A DNA stretch of 64,000 nt from Scylla paramamosain (GCF_035594125.1 NC_087193.1:282501-346500), one strand, 5' to 3'; counted from the first letter of the stretch, positions 46,994 to 58,070 are shown. Made by a program: numbers and translations. The notes: generated by a model not told the origin, from the letters alone.

Positions 46994-47266
46994 TGTAGTG
47001 ACTGGCCAGCTGGCTAGACACTCCACGCTAATCCTCGTGGATTCCCAATATGCTAAGCTTCCCAGGTGTGGAACCGGCAAGACTCAAAGTCAGGTCAGGT
47101 CAAGCACCTGGGAGCTGGGGGAACCCCACGAGGCAGCAGTCAGTCTCGCCTCGACTTACGTCTTGCACACCCGTGGCCGCTCGTCAGGGTATTGCTATAC
47201 ACCAACAATAAACCCAAGACTGTGGTCTGTGTTTGCATCCGTGTCCTTGGCGTGGAGAATACTGCA
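46994..47266 (+). repeat. Right LTR of the nested element
   Basis: It starts tgtagtgactggccagctgg directly after the purine tract at 46974-46993 and ends gagaatactgca. See the left LTR. Confidence 0.85.
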
Positions 47267-47676
47267 AGGTTATTAGTGAACCGTTAGTTTCTGTCTTTAG
47301 CAAATCACTTGAGTCAGGTGAGGTACCGGTAATGTGGAGGCAGGCGCATTTTGCACCCATCTTTAAGAAAGGAGATAAAACTTTAACGTCTAATTATAGA
47401 CCTGTCAGCTTAACTTGTCTTGTAGGTAAAATAATGCATTCAATAATAGCGAGGAACATTAGGGAGCATTCAGACAAACACAACTTGATAAATCAATCAC
47501 AGCATGGCTTTACAAAGGAGAAGTCTTGCCTGACTAACTTGCTAAGTTTTTACAATAAAGTTTACGAGGCGGCAGATAATGGTGATAGTTATGACATCCT
47601 ATAAGTGGACTTTAATAAAGCGTTTAATAAGGTACCCCATCAGCCTCGGAGTACCCATCTGGGGAGGGGACCATAA

Positions 47677-48471
47677 ATGTCCCCAGGTCGGAAAGCCTTT
47701 CTGTCGACGACCCTAAGTGTTTTGACATCCTCCTCAACTTTTTCTTCATTAATTTCTGCAACATTCGCGGTCTCCTCTTCTAAACATCATCATCTTTTCC
47801 TCACTGAAACTCAGGTGTCTGAGGCAACTGACAGTAGCCCCTCTTCTGTTCCCTCCTACTTCCTCTGTCCTCATTTTCGATCCAAAGCTGGATGCTGCGT
47901 TTATGTGCGCAATTACTTAACCTGCTCTCGTGCCCACGCTCTTGAAACTTCAGAGTTTTCCACCATCTGGCTACGACTACAGAGTAACTCTCATATTAAA
48001 TTTATCTGTGCTGTATACCTCTCTCCTAACTCCTCTGATTATAAGAAATTCTTCGACTACTTAACTTCCAAAGTGGAGCACATTCTGACCCTCTTCCCTT
48101 TTGCAGAGATCTCCATTCTTGGAGACATCAATGTTCACCACCAGCTTTGGCTTTCCTCTCCCTCCACTGACCATCCTGGTGAACTAGCCTACAACTTTGC
48201 TATCCTTCATGACCTAGAGCAATTGGTGCAACACCTTACTCGTATTCCTGACCGTCTTGGAGATACGCCCAACATTCTTGACCTTTTCCTGACCTCTAAT
48301 CCTTCTGCTTATGCTGTCACCCTTTCTTCTCCGTTGGGCTCCTCCGATCACAATCTCATATCTATATCTTGTCCTATCGCTCCAATCCTTCCTCAGGATC
48401 CCCCTAAGCGAAGGTGCCTCTGGCGTTTTGCCTCTGCTAGTTGGGGGGGCCCTGAAGAGCTATTTTGGTGA
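47677..48471 (+). pseudogene. LINE A APE-type endonuclease (copy A9)
   Basis: Open for 264 residues. Endonuclease blocks are [64 protein letters not shown] and [10 protein letters not shown], with the catalytic His in the last block kept. GDFN is GDIN here. The frame ends at 48471 after the G-run expansion, and the reading continues as the linker in the next frame. Functionally it would nick the target DNA. Confidence 0.8.
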
Positions 48472-49405
48472 TTTTCCTTGGAATGACTACTGCTTCCGTG
48501 TCAGAGACCCGTCTTTGTGTGCTGAGCGCATAACAGACGTGATAGTGTCTGGCATGGAGGCGTATATCCCTCACTCTTTTTCTCGTCCTAAACCTTCTAA
48601 ACCTTGGTTTAACACAGCTTGTTCTCGTGCTATACATGATAGAGAGGTGGCCCACAAAAGGTACTTAAGCCTTCCATCGCCAGAATCTCATGCACTTTAT
48701 ATTTCTGCCTGGAACCATGCCAAGTCTGTTCTCCAACTAGCCAAAAACTCCTTCATTAAGAGAAAATGTCAAAACCTTTCAAGATCTAACTCCCCTCGTG
48801 ATTTCTGGCATCTAGCCAAAAATATCTCCAATAACTTTGCTTCTTCTTCTTTCCCTCCTCTATTTCAACCAGATGGCACCACTGCTATCACATCTATTTC
48901 TAAAGCTGAACTCTTCGCTCATACCTTTGCTAAAAACTCTACCTTGGACGATTCTGGGCTTGTTCCTCCCTCTCCTCCATCCTCTGAATACTTCATGCCA
49001 CCTATTAAAATTCTTCGCAATGATGTTTTCCATGCCCTCGCTGGCCTAAACCCTCGGAAGGCTTATGGACCTGATGGGGTCCCTCCTATTGTTCTCCGAA
49101 ACTGTGCCTCCGTGCTTGCACCTTGTCTAGTCAAAGTCTTTCAGCTCTGTCTGTCAACATCTACCTTTCCTTCTTGCTGGAAGTTTACCTACATTCAACC
49201 TGTTCCTAAAAAGGGTGACCGTTCTAATCCCTCAAACTACCGTCCTATTGCTTTAATTTCCTGCCTATCTAAAGTTTTTGAATCTATCCTCAACAAGAAG
49301 ATTCTTAAACATCTATCACTTCACAACCTTCTATCTGATTGCCAGTATGGGTTCCATCAAGGCCGCTCTACTGGTGATCTTCTGGCTTTCCTTACTGAGT
49401 CTTGA
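48311..49405 (+). pseudogene. LINE A linker and RT fingers (copy A9)
   Basis: A 364-residue piece, of which the first about 50 residues are out-of-frame endonuclease sequence. The true match starts near [20 protein letters not shown]. It continues through [56 protein letters not shown] and QGRSTGDLLAFLTES, and ends at a premature stop (TGG to TGA) before motif A. Confidence 0.82.
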
Positions 49406-50628
49406 TCATCCTCTTTTAGAGATTTTGGCGAAACTTTTGCTGTTGCCTTGGACATATCAAAAGCTTTTGATAGAGTCTGGCACAAAGCTTTTGATTTCCA
49501 AACTACCCTCCTACGGCTTCTATCCTTCTCTCTGTAATTTCATCTCAAGTTTCCTTTCTGACCGTTCTATTGCTGCTGCGGTAGACGGTCACTGTTCTTC
49601 TCCTTAATCTATTAACAGCCGTGTTCCTCTGTTCTGTCACCCACTCTCTTCTTATTATTCATTAATGATCTTCTAAACCAAACCTCTTGTTCTATCCACT
49701 CCTACGCTGATGATACCACCCTGCACTTTTTTACGTCTTTTCATAGACGTCCAACCCTTCAGGAGGTAAACATATCACGCAGGGAAGCCACAGAACGCCT
49801 GACTTTTGATCTTTCTAAAATTTCTGATTGGGGCAGAGCAAACTTGGTATTGTTCAATGCCTCAAAAACTCAATTCCTCCATCTATTAACTCGACACAAC
49901 CTTCCAGACAACTATCCCCTCTTCTTCAATGACACTCAACTGTCCCCCTCTTCTACACTGAACATCCTCGGTCTGTCCTTTACTTATAATCTGAACTGGA
50001 AACTTCACATCTCATCTCTAGCTAAAACAGCTTCTATGAAGTTAGGTGTTCTGAAACGTCTCCGCCAGAGTCTGCTAACTCTGTACAAGGGCCTTATCCG
50101 TTCATGTATGGAGTATGCTTCACATGTCTGGGGGGGGTTCCACTCATACTGCTCTTCTAGACAGGGTGGAATCAAAAACTTTTTGTTTCATCAACTCCTC
50201 TCCTCTAACTGACTGTCTTCAGCCTCTCTCTCACCGCTGCAATGTTGCATATCTAGCTGTCTTCTACCGCTATTTTCATGCTTTCTGATCTTGCTAACTG
50301 CATGCCTCCCCTCCTTCCGCGGCCTCGCTGCACAAGACTTTCTTCTTTCTCTTACCCGTATTCTGTCCACCTCCCCAATGCAAGAGTTAACCAGTATTCT
50401 CAATCATTCATCCCTTTCTCTGCTAAACTCTGGAACTCCCTGCCTGCTTCTGTATTTCCACCTTCCTATGACTTGAATTCCTTCAAGAGGGAGGTTTCAA
50501 GACACTACTTATCCATCAATTTTTGACCACTGCTTTGACCCTTTTATGAGACTGGCATTTCAGTGGGCATTTTTTTTTTATTAGATTTGTGTTGCCCTTG
50601 GCCAGTGTCCTTCCTACATAAAAAAAAA

Positions 50629-50740
50629 AGTCCCTGGTTGCCTCTGTAAGTAAACAAACTCAGTCTCTGGTTGCCTTTGTAAGCAAACAAATTCAATCCC
50701 TGGTGCTTGCCTCTACAAGCAAACAAACTCAGTCCCTGAA
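50629..50740. repeat. 33-bp minisatellite, over three copies
   Basis: Units start with agtccctggttgcctctgta at 50629, 50662, 50695 and, after a 36-base step, 50731 (partial). It starts directly at the A-tail of LINE A9. Confidence 0.9.
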
Positions 50741-50750
50741 TCTTTTTTTT

Positions 50751-51003
50751 GCAATAATTCGCTCCTGTCCCTGTCTGGGTCATAACAGGTCCTCTTTACG
50801 CAATAATTCGCTCCTGCCCCCCGTCTGGGTCCAAAGCATGTCCTCTTTACGCAATAATTCGCTCCTGCCCCCCGTCTGGGTCCAAAGCATGTCCTCTTTA
50901 CGCAATAATTCATTCCTGCCCCACGTCTGGGTTCAAAGCAGGTCCTCTTCACGCAATATTCGCTCCTGGCCCCCGTCTGGGTCCAAAGCAGGTCCTCTCC
51001 CCC
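50751..51003. repeat. 51-bp minisatellite, five copies
   Basis: Units start gcaataattcgctcctgccc at 50751, 50800, 50851, 50902 and 50953 (49 then 51, 51, 51). Because 51 is a multiple of 3, frames stay open with a 17-residue repeat on the minus strand (RRGAGANYCVKRTCFGP). No evidence of a gene. Confidence 0.92.
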
Positions 51004-51029
51004 TGGTATTGGAGGGAGTGAGAAGGCCG

Positions 51030-51590
51030 TCAGTGGCTCCGTGGGCCACCGTGAGCTACAGTCAACACCCAAACAAACACTCTTTACCTCAACCTCGGAG
51101 GGTCGGGCTTGCCTCCCGCCGCTCCGTGAGCCACCGCTAACAGTCGAGCGAACACACCCTTCCTCCCCCGGTCCTCGGAGGAGCAGGTTGGCCATCCGCC
51201 GCTCTGTGCGTCACCGCCAACACACGAACGAACACACCCTCCCCACCCAGTCCTTGGAGGAGCAGGGAGGCCGTCCGCCGCTCCGTGCGTCGCCGCCAAC
51301 GCACGAACGAACACACACTCCTTACCCAGTCCTCGGAGGAGTAGGGAGGACGTCCGCCACTCCGTGGCCACCGCTAACGCACGAACAAACATACACTCCA
51401 TACCCAATCCTCGGAGAAGTAGGGTGACCGCCTGTCGTTCCGTGCGCCACTGCCAACACACGAACGAACACACACACTATCCAAGCCTTCGCACGGGCAG
51501 GCTTGCCGCCCGCCGCTCCGTGCGTCACCACAAACACACGAATGAACACACACACTACCCAGTCCTGGCTGGGCGCCTTTCGTCTTTCTT
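51030..51590. repeat. About 79-bp minisatellite, seven copies
   Basis: The anchor word ctccgtg (or a variant) is at 51037, 51122, 51202, 51281, 51360, 51439 and 51516, with steps of 85, 80, 79, 79, 79 and 77. Units contain 'cacgaacgaacacacac' and 'cagtcctcggaggagcaggg'. The seemingly coding frames of 100-160 residues on the minus strand are repeat artefacts. Confidence 0.9.
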
Positions 51591-54500
51591 TGTGATGTCT
51601 GCTGCCAGGGGTGACGTCCACTCCGTGTGTCCGGCGTTGATGTTGCTTCCAGGGTCCCTTCTCTGGTCACCCAGCATCGTCTTCCTCGGGCGTGCGTCAA
51701 AACACGTTTTGACTACTACCGCCAGCAGGCGGCGAAGGTTGATTCAGACCCACACGATGACACGAATCATTTATTGTATCCGATTGAATCCGGTTGGATC
51801 CGCTTGAATTCGGTCAAAACCTGAAGACATACATTAATGATCATAGACAATATTCTATATGAATAATTTGTGTAATACAGGTATGATTCTGCACGTTACT
51901 TATAGGATAATGTATTCTTACACAGACAGTTGTTACACCTATGTGTTTGGGTCTTGGGGTAATCGTTAATTAACGTGCACGCCCTTTCTGACAGGTGCTC
52001 CAGATAGGTCTATCTACTTCTGTCTCTGCAGCAACGCACGTCCTCCCTGCACGAGTGTCCTCAGCAAAGTGTCCCTATCGTCCTCAATTACTGCCTGGGT
52101 TCCTACCCTGTCCATCGTTATCCATTAGCGACAGCGATAAGGCCGGCCTCATCTTAGCCTCATGTCATAACAAGCATCCTTCATCTCCTTACATCAACAC
52201 TACCTCAACACCGACCGTACAGGAAATTCGCTGACTTAGACCTCGTCTTGGTCCTCACCCTGACCTTCAGATCCTTTCCTTCCTCATTGATAAACTCGCT
52301 TGCACAACAACAACTTCTTTCACCCGCTTGACGGTAACAATTGGAAACGTCTTAATCTAGACGACAGTAAACATAAAGGCAACATGTCTGTGACAGTCAA
52401 AAGATCAAATTACATAGATCTTCTTCGTAGTTTATGGAAACGGGAAAATTTTAATAAAAAAAAATTGGCAACTCGAGTGTCCTGGTGTCACGGTCGCCTA
52501 CTTACTTACCTGCGATCGTACGGTCCCGGTTATCTCTCCAAGAAAGTGGACGTTACACTGATCCCGGAAAGTTTTAAAGGTCTGGATTTTTAAAGGCTTC
52601 GAGTGCCTACCCGACTTATCAGAAATCGTCAGAATTATCTCTCACTCCACCTTTACCTTGACTCAGTACACCTGGAATTACCTCTAATACCAGATTGATG
52701 TTGGTGGAGTAGAAAACACGATTATTCTATGTTACAAGCACATATATTGATACTAATAATAATTCACAAACAACATGAGGTAGTACACGTTACTACATGA
52801 CGTTCTCGTCACTTCCCACGTCACCAGAACCCGCTTACACCTCCACCAGTCACAGAAATATTTCCCCTCAACCGCAGGAATTTACCCGGACGCCATTACC
52901 GCGTCCCCAGACAATAATTCCCGTATTTCACCTCCTCAAGCCTCACAGGAGATTACCATCATCACCAAAGATTACCCATAACACCATAACATAGTCCCCA
53001 AAATCACCAATACACCACAACACCAACTTCCAAGGTTAACACCACAACCTCCACTCACAAAATGGCTGCCAGTTTGACCTATGACCCCTCCCAACAGCGT
53101 CACCGGCACAACTCAACAACCGAATTTCAGCGGACAAGAGCTCTTGGTACCACAAAAGACTCACTAACCTGATCCTGGATATCAAGGTTATACCGCTACA
53201 CCACTAATACCTCCACAAACTCACTCCATCACCAATCCACACCAAGATTCTTCCCTGAGAGACACCTTCCCTCCACCTTTCCTCACGACCTAAGGCGCTC
53301 TGCTCTTTTCCCTCCTTGGAATGTGTTGTTGCCCACTCAAGCTCCCCTCGTTTTCAACGTATTTCACCTCAATTATACTTCCTTCCTTATACATACAAAG
53401 ATATAGAGAACTTAAATTATGAAGAGAACAATACTACATGATATAAAATGGGTAAATAAGCCTTACACTACTTATAACAATAATAAGGATAATGCCCGAA
53501 TGGCAGGTAACCGGAACACGGGGACACTAAGAAAACGTGATCCCATTCAAGGTAAACTCGGCCAATAACATGACACCTGGCGATAGTAATGCTGTATCTC
53601 TAACCATCTTCCTAGTTTATGGAAACGGCAATTTTAATAAAAAAAAAAATGGCAACTCGAGTGTCCTGGCGATAGTAATGCTGTATCTCTAACCAAAACA
53701 AACACCTGACTCGGCCGCGCTGGTTGAACTTAAGAAACACGTTGTTGGACAAGAAGTTGAATGTTGCTGCGGTGCCCATCTCCACTACACCCTAAGCAAT
53801 GGATTACGGTAGCTGGACACTACAGCAGCAGCAGGATCGCCTGAGAGATGTTTGTTTTGGTTCTCGATTACTTTGCCTTGTCGCTCGCATCATGAGAGGG
53901 ATGCTAAAATCCCCACACAAAAAAAAATAAATAAACTAGAGCCATATATCACGATGTTAGTGAGTAGATTGTGTCATGCTATATAGTACAGTGTGATTTT
54001 TTATTTTTTTCATCGTCCAAATCAATAGTTTTTATACTTGTAATATGCTTTATTTAAGATAATGCTAGCAGTTTACTCGATAATGACATAAAAATAATAA
54101 TTAATTTGACCACATTCTCTCAATATTATCCATACCGGATATTAAAAAGTCGATACATCATTTCAATAGTATCATGACGATCAATGTTCTATGCTTCTTT
54201 TCGCACCTGGGATTTACTACAACAATATTTTAGCTCTCTTTCCTACAGTTACATGAGCAGCAACGACATCTAGCGGTTTAGTTCCGAAAACTCCCCTTTG
54301 TTTTTAAAAGATATCCGTTTCTATTGTGCCAGTTAGCATGAATGAGGGGAGCGAGCGAGCAGGGGTGAGTGGCGTTCCATTCTTTCTCCTTTCCTCTTGC
54401 ACGAGTCATGTCCCTGTGTTGGGCACTGGAACTGCTCTTCCGCGTTAGTCGAGCTGAGACCGTAGTAAACTAAGGACGTGTGGACGAGAGATGGGTAGGG

Positions 54501-54773
54501 CTGGCATGAGATAAGTTAATATCCTATACAGTTTAAAGCGTATGAAGTAGACAGGATTGTATATGAGATAGTGGCACTACACCCCCTTCCAACTTAAACA
54601 GATAACACACCAGTCATAGGGTTGACTGGATGTGTTGTGTCAAGTCAGACGTGTTGGGGAGTGGGTGGAGACGCTTATCCATGCTCTGTGGGCGGCGTTA
54701 GTTTGCCGACTCTCAAGAGAATAAGACTGGTTTAGGGGCGTACTGGAGCAGTCAGCAAACCCTCCCTTCTCTC

Positions 54774-54777
<4 letters not shown>
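51591..54777. other. Three kilobases without a recognised gene
   Basis: Open frames of 60-100 residues (for example 52300-52593) carry no motif I recognise. A segment at about 52421-52489 is copied at 53607-53669 between two 31-bp direct repeats (53576-53606 and 53665-53695). Upstream of 54880 there may be a promoter for the acyltransferase-like gene, but no clear TATA box or initiator stands out. Confidence 0.4.

Positions 54778-54819
<42 letters not shown>
54778..54819. repeat. (CT)n microsatellite
   Basis: About 40 bases of (CT)n lie 60 bases upstream of the first codon at 54880. Confidence 0.95.
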
Positions 54820-54820
<1 letters not shown>

Positions 54821-54879
54821 GAGACGCAAATCTTATTTGTGGTGATTTTATTAAACAAAGACCTCAAACTACAAGCACC

Positions 54880-55058
54880 ATGGCAAAAGATTCTTCCTTC
54901 ATGTGGCTTCGGCCGGCCACATAAATAAAGAACTTACTGGACTGTGCTACAAAGAAAGGATTTTACACCACGGCTGCGGGGCTAACAGTTCGCTCCATTG
55001 TGCCTCTCATTGACCACCACATCAAGGAAACGCTTGGTTAGCCATTTACCCCACATCG
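54880..55058 (+). pseudogene. Condensation-domain (HxxxD acyltransferase-like) gene, exon 1, with two stops
   Basis: The Met at 54880 (caccatgg, a good eukaryotic start context) begins MAKDSSFMWLRPAT. A TAA at 54922-54924 and a TAG at 55039-55041 are in frame. Between them it reads LLDCATKKGFYTTAAGLTVR and SIVPLIDHHIKETLG. The exon ends cg|gtaagt at 55058/55059 in phase 2, which fits exon 2. The (CT)n and a likely 5' UTR precede it. The stops suggest a pseudogene, or they could be sequencing errors. Confidence 0.55.
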
Positions 55059-55335
55059 GTAAGTGACAACTGGCAATTATTATCACTAAAATAGCTGAAA
55101 AATTACACAGGCAATTGAACCTCCTACACAATGTTGAGTTCAGTGTTCGCAACGCAGAGAGCTTCTGTCTCTAAACATGTGCTTCAATACCTCACTCTGC
55201 ATAAATAAAAACATATTTTACAATATTAAGTGAAAACAGTTGTATTTATTGATCTCCAGACGTTAAGGCATGCATAACACTTCTTTTCACTATTAAAGAG
55301 TGCTTTATAACTATTTAAGAAACTCGTTCACACAG

Positions 55336-55423
55336 GAAGATGCCGATCATAAGGATATGCTTCCGGAAGCACGAGGACACTTTATGGGCGTGTGACATGA
55401 ACCGAGAGGAACTTGATTTCCAG
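55336..55423 (+). pseudogene. Condensation-domain gene, exon 2
   Basis: The acceptor is gttcacacag|g at 55335/55336, and the donor is ttccag|gtacag at 55423/55424. The 88-nt exon completes the phase-2 codon of exon 1 and reads KMPIIRICFRKHEDTLWACD then MNREELDFQ, ending in phase 0. There is no internal stop. The intron before it is 277 bases. The intron after it (55424-55709) contains the (AT)n array. Confidence 0.6.
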
Positions 55424-55524
55424 GTACAGTGTCGCCGCTGACACATCGCTACTTGCCACACAGATGTATCTTCATTTGTGAGTAGGTAGAGAGGCTATTG
55501 GATAAGGCTACGATATATATACTC

Positions 55525-55529
<5 letters not shown>

Positions 55530-55613
<84 letters not shown>
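55530..55613. repeat. (AT)n microsatellite in intron 2
   Basis: About 84 bases of (AT)n lie between exon 2 and exon 3 of the condensation-domain gene. Confidence 0.97.
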
Positions 55614-55618
<5 letters not shown>

Positions 55619-55709
55619 AGTAAGATGACAACAGGTAGTTTAGGCAGAGCTGCATGGCCTATTAGTTATGTCTTGGCTGCTGATACCACACACCACTTCC
55701 TTTCCTCAG

Positions 55710-56866
55710 GTAACAGACACGCAAGAGCTAGTTCAGGCTGTGGAGACGTTACTGCATTACCACTTCACTTTCACCGAAGGTCCTTTGTGGTGTGCACGTC
55801 TCCTTCCTGCCTGTGCCCCTGGTTTCAGTTTCTAGTAGGAGTTGGCTGTCACTTTTCCCTACACCCCGCACATTACTGCTGGCCAATCACCACGGCATCG
55901 CCGATGGTACCTCAAACATATACATTACGAACGAACGCGTTCCTCAACGTGCTGGACGACATGCTCTCCCATAAGGCCGTCGACGGTATAGTTCAGCTGG
56001 GCAGGATTGACGCTGGGGAAGAAACCAAAGATACAATCACAACTCGGATAGAGGAACTGATGAAGGACGAATGCCAGTTCCAGCAGCTACGAGAGAATAT
56101 GAAAAGTCAAAAGAAGATGAAAAATTAATCCCACGTGCTTATCCGATGCCCAAAGATCCTGCTTTTAAGAGCCAGATTGTCCGGCATGACCTGGACAAGG
56201 AGACCACCCAGAGCCTCATCAGGAAGTGCAAAGAAGAGCAAATTATGGTGAACAGTGGACTACTGGCGGTGTTCAACACAAGTCTTGTTGATTTCGTGTT
56301 GGGAGGAAGCCTAAAACAAGACTTTTACAGAATCCAAGAGCTTCATGGTGTTAACATGAGACGTTACTGGTCAAGTAACACATCTGGAGCACTGGGTGTT
56401 GTGAAGCTGACGATGAAGAACGTTGTCTCGATGCCTTTCAAGTGGCAGGACCACTTTTGGGATTATGACAGAAGGATCCATAAAAATACCACTGAAAACC
56501 TTTAAGAAAAGTATGCAGTGACGTGTGAAGTTTTATTGTTGGGTGGAGAAAATGTAAAGGATATGTTTGCAGAACGATCATGACTATGCTACATCCAGCA
56601 TGTGTAACACAGACCATCTGATTCTGTCAGAAGGGCATAAGATGAGGCTCCAGCACCTTTTCATGGTTATCTCATGTTTCAATGAACGTATGTTGCACAT
56701 GTTCCACACCCTACGCGGATGCCTCATGTACAGCTTTGTTACGCCACCGATATTTTCACTCGGAAAAAAAAAAGCTCAGAAATTGGTGGACAAGACATTT
56801 GAGAAACTTGTGATGGTGATGAACATAGAAGCTAAACAGTACAATGGTGATGGAAGACAAACATGA
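55710..56866 (+). pseudogene. Condensation-domain gene, exon 3, with several frameshifts
   Basis: The acceptor is ttcctttcctcag|g at 55709/55710, phase 0. It reads VTDTQELVQAVETLLHYHF and TEGPLWCARLLPACAPGFSF. It then shifts at about 55830-55850 to PRTLLLANHHGIADGTSN, which holds HHxxxDG, the active-site motif of condensation/acetyltransferase (CAT-like) enzymes. It shifts again at 55928-55935, through a repeated gaac, to AFLNVLDDMLSHKAVDGIVQ. A further shift at about 56090 gives EKLIPRAYPMPKDPAFKSQI and SGLLAVFNTSLVDFVLGGSL. A stop at 56503-56505 and a last shift near 56575 follow. The family transfers acyl groups or condenses substrates. The exact substrate is unknown. The lack of introns within this long part may be normal for the gene. 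Confidence 0.6.
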
Positions 56867-57596
56867 TGTTTTACTAGCTCAGAAATCTCTTAGTCTATCT
56901 TGACAGTTGTCATGCTCAGAAGTCAAAGCACAAGGTGATATGACAGATGTATTTAAGTTGTTAATGAAATACCACATAAATGACAAAATATTCAGATGCA
57001 TATATAGATTGAAAAATAAGTTACTGATGAAACACTGAAAATCTCTTACTACAGCATAGTGTATCCATATTTACAATATTGTAACCATGTTTGGGTATTC
57101 ACCATGAAATCATGTATAGCAATTACTCTTATCACAAAAGAATTGTTAGTTATATCTGAAGTACCCCTTACGTAGGACATCCGCTATTTGCCCAACACAC
57201 TATACTGATAATTCTTTTTTATCAACTAAAATTAGTCAGTTGCTGACTGCATCTCTTATTAATTTAGATAAAATTTCAAATTTTCAAAGATAACATTAAC
57301 GACGTCAAGAACACTCACATCCACTTCTGCTGCATTCAGATGTTCACAAAACGTTGGTCGCATAGTCATCTTGTATGTTCTTCCTGAAGAAATTAAATCC
57401 AGTGTCAGTCTCTCATTACTTAAAATGCGAGGAAAAAAAACAACAACTCAAGATTACTGATTTTTCCAGGCTGGTGTAGATCAATAATTTTCTATTTCTT
57501 TACATAATTCTAATTATATTACTGTTACGCTGGGCTTCTACATGAGTTGCCCCTGTTCATAGGAGTGAGAGGATGGAATTTTGGGAAGAACATGGC
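56867..57596. other. AT-rich stretch, no gene recognised
   Basis: This may include the 3' UTR of the condensation-domain gene. No coding or RNA motif is seen. Confidence 0.4.
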
Positions 57597-58070
57597 GATA
57601 TGTAAATAGATTAAGAATATTAAAGTAAGAATTATTTTGTATATTTAAGTTGTACATTCATAGTTCGTTTTCTTTTTGTATGTGTCCAGCAAAAACTGAA
57701 TGATAACATAAATCCGAATGCTTTATAAGAGATTTAATGTTTTTATACTTTTGTATATTTCCACGATAAGATTCCATACCATATATTGTAAGTTTTGTTA
57801 CTGATAGCTTCTAGAATATCTAGGAAGTGAAGCTGAGACGTTCAAGACAAATTGTAGTCTTTTACAATCAGTCAAAAAATATGTGCATCTACGCTCATCT
57901 ACGCAAAGTGCATCTACGCTCATCCGTCCTTCTCAAGACTGACACGTCGACGAGAATGGGATATGGTGTTACTACCCTGATTACTACATGATATACGTAT
58001 TACAAATACACAAAGTGGTGCTGTGGAGTGGTACTCGTAGATGCTGGTAGGCCACAAACACAACAAAACC
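57597..58070 (+). repeat. 5' LTR
   Basis: It is collinear with the 3' LTR from '(t)atgtaaatagattaagaat' to 'aggccacaaacacaa'. It shares 'agttgtacattcatagttcg', 'gaatgctttataagagattt' and 'ggatatggtgttactaccct'. It has one extra tandem copy of 'catctacgctcat' (about 57890-57925) not found in the 3' LTR. It shows substitutions throughout, so the insertion is old. Confidence 0.88.

Larger units (their letters stand above)
45860..47266 (+). mobile_element. Short LTR retrotransposon (internally deleted, non-autonomous) nested in CR1 B5
   Basis: Two direct repeats of 273 bp (45860-46132 and 46994-47266) begin TGT(T)AGTGACTGG and end in CA. Inside are a short gag-like start (Met at 46165), a GC-rich region with a 23-bp minisatellite, and a polypurine tract (ggggaggggaggtaa) directly before the right LTR. 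No protease, RT or integrase is present, so movement would need enzymes from elsewhere. CR1 sequence flanks both sides, with at most a short shared 'agg'. The orientation is taken from the polypurine tract. Confidence 0.82.
45495..47643 (+). mobile_element. CR1-like LINE copy (B5), split by an LTR element
   Basis: The left part, 45495-45859, is the pre-RT linker (ggtagccagccaggcgaaga; 'aggaaaacatgcaagaaatg'). The right part, 47267-47643, continues exactly where the left stops: 'aggttattagtgaaccgtta', then RT fingers (SEPLVSVFSKSLESGEVPVM) and 'HGFTKEKSCLTNLLSFY'. The RT ends at 'aaggtaccccatca', where LINE A9 begins. The gap in the CR1 consensus is nil apart from the inserted 1.4-kb LTR element. 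Confidence 0.88.
47644..50631 (+). mobile_element. LINE family A copy (A9), near full length
   Basis: The 5' region is shared with A4 from 'gcctcgg' (47644). The endonuclease frame is 47677-48471 (264 residues, [15 protein letters not shown] and SSDHNLIS, the latter intact). A one-base expansion in a G-run at about 48441-48449 shifts the frame. The linker-RT frame is 48311-49405 (364 residues). A TGG to TGA change at 49402-49404 stops it in the 'AFLTES' block. Later pieces carry motif A (LDISKAFDRVWHK) and YADD ('SYADDTTLHF' near 49705). The C-terminal block follows (to about 50527). The 3' end is cttcctacataaaaaaaaaa at 50610-50629. It is relatively well preserved. Confidence 0.9.

Noticed and set aside
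45962..47276. Overlapping open frames of 341 codons (plus) and 372 codons (minus)
   Set aside because: They arise from GC-rich tandem repeats that lack stops in every frame, inside an LTR element. No domain or splice context.
50629..51590. CRISPR-like regular spacing
   Set aside because: Units are contiguous tandem copies without unique spacers, in a eukaryotic setting.
50713..51700. Cys/Arg-rich repeated frames of 100-160 codons, at first suggestive of a repeat protein
   Set aside because: They follow 51-bp and about 79-bp minisatellites. The second period is not a multiple of 3, and frames move between copies.
52300..52593. 97-codon frame with a balanced composition
   Set aside because: No recognisable domain, and part of it is copied at 53.6 kb. 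Not enough to call a gene.
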